From the IMG/VR virus record IMGVR_UViG_3300001798_000009, positions 1 to 64,000 of that record: a stretch of 64,000 nucleotides of DNA; one strand, written 5' to 3'. Positions 63,161 through 64,000 of this stretch are shown here, in pieces. This DNA is from a virus. The notes under the pieces were generated by a model, which ran no database searches, was not told the DNA's origin, and saw only the letters and a list, made by a program, of their open reading frames with translations. Positions within the stretch are counted from its first letter, which is position 1, and every line of letters starts with the position of its first letter. A program made the translations under genes and the position numbers.

Positions 63161-63637
63161 TTAGCGTCTCCCTTTACGATATTTTCTTGCCCTATCATTA
63201 ATGCATGTTCGGCATATTCTTCCTTCACCGTCGGGGCGTTTTTCTTCAGTGAACAGATGCCCGTTTTTGCAATGTGTCCTATGGCGATATGGTGAGAAGT
63301 GTCTTCCGCGAACGACGCAATCACCAATGTTCTTGCTTCGCGTCCCTTGCACGAGGTGTGTTCCGCGTACGCAGGGGCGATTGTCGCACTCATGCATTAC
63401 GTCCAGATTGGTGTCGATCGTCCCGTTCTGAATCTCAAATGCGACATGATGGGCATAATCGATGCGGTGGTCACCGCGATTGATCTGGCCGTATCCATTC
63501 GTGGAACGATATCCTGTCCACAACCAGCACGCTCCGATCTTTTGGTTGTGCTTTGGCGCTGGACCGTTCTTATCAACCATGGCCCAGAATCTTTCCGGGA
63601 GAGATTTTATGGTGCGAGCGTAGACGCCTCGTGGCAT
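63161..63637 (-). CDS. HNH homing endonuclease
   Basis: 158 residues from ATG at 63637. ACWLWTGYRSTNGYGQINRGDHRIDYAHHVAFEIQNGTIDTNLDVMHECDNRPCVRGTHLVQGTRSKNIGDCVVRGR is a classic HNH homing endonuclease (H-H, D/N, H residues). A C-terminal C-x2-... zinc-like segment (HCKNGHLFTEEKRPDGEGRICRTCI) binds DNA. It is a mobile-gene type that spreads by cutting intron- or gene-free relatives. The DNA here is more AT-rich than its flanks. Confidence 0.88.
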   Translation of the reverse strand: MPRGVYARTIKSLPERFWAMVDKNGPAPKHNQKIGACWLWTGYRSTNGYGQINRGDHRIDYAHHVAFEIQNGTIDTNLDVMHECDNRPCVRGTHLVQGTRSKNIGDCVVRGRHFSPYRHRTHCKNGHLFTEEKRPDGEGRICRTCINDRARKYRKGRR

Positions 63638-63638
63638 T

Positions 63639-64000
63639 CTAACGTCTCCCACCTACGGTGCGACGTTTTAGTTGTTCATCAGCTTGTGGATAAGCCTTCC
63701 AGCCAGGGCAAAAAAATCTATCCTTTTTTTCTGCTGCCTGCTTGACGACCCAAGACGGCCTAAAATCCTCTGGGTGGTTCTCATCGAATCCCATGGCCTC
63801 GATGGGCGCACGGCCTTCCACGATCGCCTTGAGTAGCGTCATGACTGCGGCGCGGTCTCCGTCCACCGTCCCGTCGCTGGCTAAGTCGACCTTCCATCTG
63901 GTCACGCTTACGGTACGGGAGTCGGTCGTTGTGGCGATCGATGTCGCCGCTGCGGCGGCGGCCGCGCTGGTCGCGGCGGCGGTGGCCGTGGCCAGCTCCT
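63639..64000 (-). CDS. Partial gene cut by the window edge
   Basis: The frame is open from the right edge to TAG at 63639. Visible residues: an Ala/Thr-rich stretch, then VSVTRWKVDLASDGTVDGDRAAVMTLLKAIVEGRAPIEAMGFDENHPEDFRPSWVVKQAAEKKDRFFCPGWKAYPQADEQLKRR. A GTG at 63905 could be an internal start, but the frame upstream looks coding. No family recognised. Confidence 0.55.
   Translation of the reverse strand, partial: ELATATAAATSAAAAAAATSIATTTDSRTVSVTRWKVDLASDGTVDGDRAAVMTLLKAIVEGRAPIEAMGFDENHPEDFRPSWVVKQAAEKKDRFFCPGWKAYPQADEQLKRRTVGGRR

Noticed and set aside
1-64000. tRNA genes, IS elements or integrase
   Set aside because: No cloverleaf-like T-arm/acceptor patterns, transposase motifs, or tyrosine/serine recombinase motifs found by eye.

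Overview
The window holds most of the genome of a tailed double-stranded DNA phage (or a prophage of one). It is GC-rich and packed with genes, and every confidently called gene but one is read from the minus strand, so transcription runs from high to low coordinates. Neighbouring genes are repeatedly joined by ATGA, GTGA, TGATG or TAATG stop/start overlaps. I see no tRNA, rRNA, CRISPR array, insertion sequence, integrase or repressor/integration module. A short neck, a two-frame tail chaperone, a 566-residue tape measure and no sheath gene point to a siphovirus with a modest tail (roughly 85 nm if 1.5 angstrom per residue holds). The major head protein and head-morphogenesis protein are of the Mu gpT/gpF type. 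Lipoproteins with lipoboxes indicate a Gram-negative (diderm) host. The fibre carries a signal peptide and F-x-G-D/N-G-x-x-L repeats that remind me of surface proteins of Elusimicrobiota/Omnitrophota, but that host guess is weak.

Layout, in transcription order. 64.0-44.7 kb is the early and DNA-metabolism region. It has HNH endonucleases, a DUF2779 nuclease, three DNA methyltransferases (one Dcm gene carries a second gene in another frame), ThyX, a dATP/dGTP diphosphohydrolase-like protein, a lambda O-like initiator with origin iterons inside its gene, RusA, a DUF5131 protein, a MazG-like enzyme, a HAD phosphatase, two lipoproteins and many small zinc-binding or membrane proteins. 44.6-30.0 kb is packaging and head: small and large terminase, portal, gpF-like protein, scaffold/protease, decoration protein, major capsid protein. 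29.7-5.2 kb is head-tail connection, tail, fibres and lysis. 5.2-0 kb holds a phosphoesterase, small genes, a Dda/RecD-like helicase, an HTH protein and RecT. If the genome is circular or terminally redundant, the last block joins the early region.

The standout feature is a set of sugar genes scattered through the structural genes between 19.1 and 39.7 kb: NeuB-type nonulosonate synthase, NeuA-type CMP-nonulosonate cytidylyltransferase, a TIM-barrel sugar isomerase, a methyltransferase, a radical-SAM/B12 protein, an NDP-sugar epimerase/dehydratase, a ManC-type cupin, and three DUF115/Maf-like proteins (Maf enzymes put nonulosonic acids on flagellin). Two of the Maf-like genes lie directly upstream of the capsid gene and one directly follows the tail-tube gene in transcription order. 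I infer a phage-encoded system that decorates the virion, or the host surface, with a sialic-acid-like sugar. A Ser/Thr-rich protein of twelve 21-residue repeats, encoded inside the cluster, is a candidate acceptor.

Two control systems stand out. Six near-identical promoters (TTGACA, 17-base spacer, -10) carry a GGCA/TGCC palindromic operator between or over the promoter boxes, and all lie in the early region. An origin-like element of three TCCAA-N4-TTGGA palindromes plus a 37-base core occurs twice: inside the initiator gene and in the gap at 37.7-37.85 kb.
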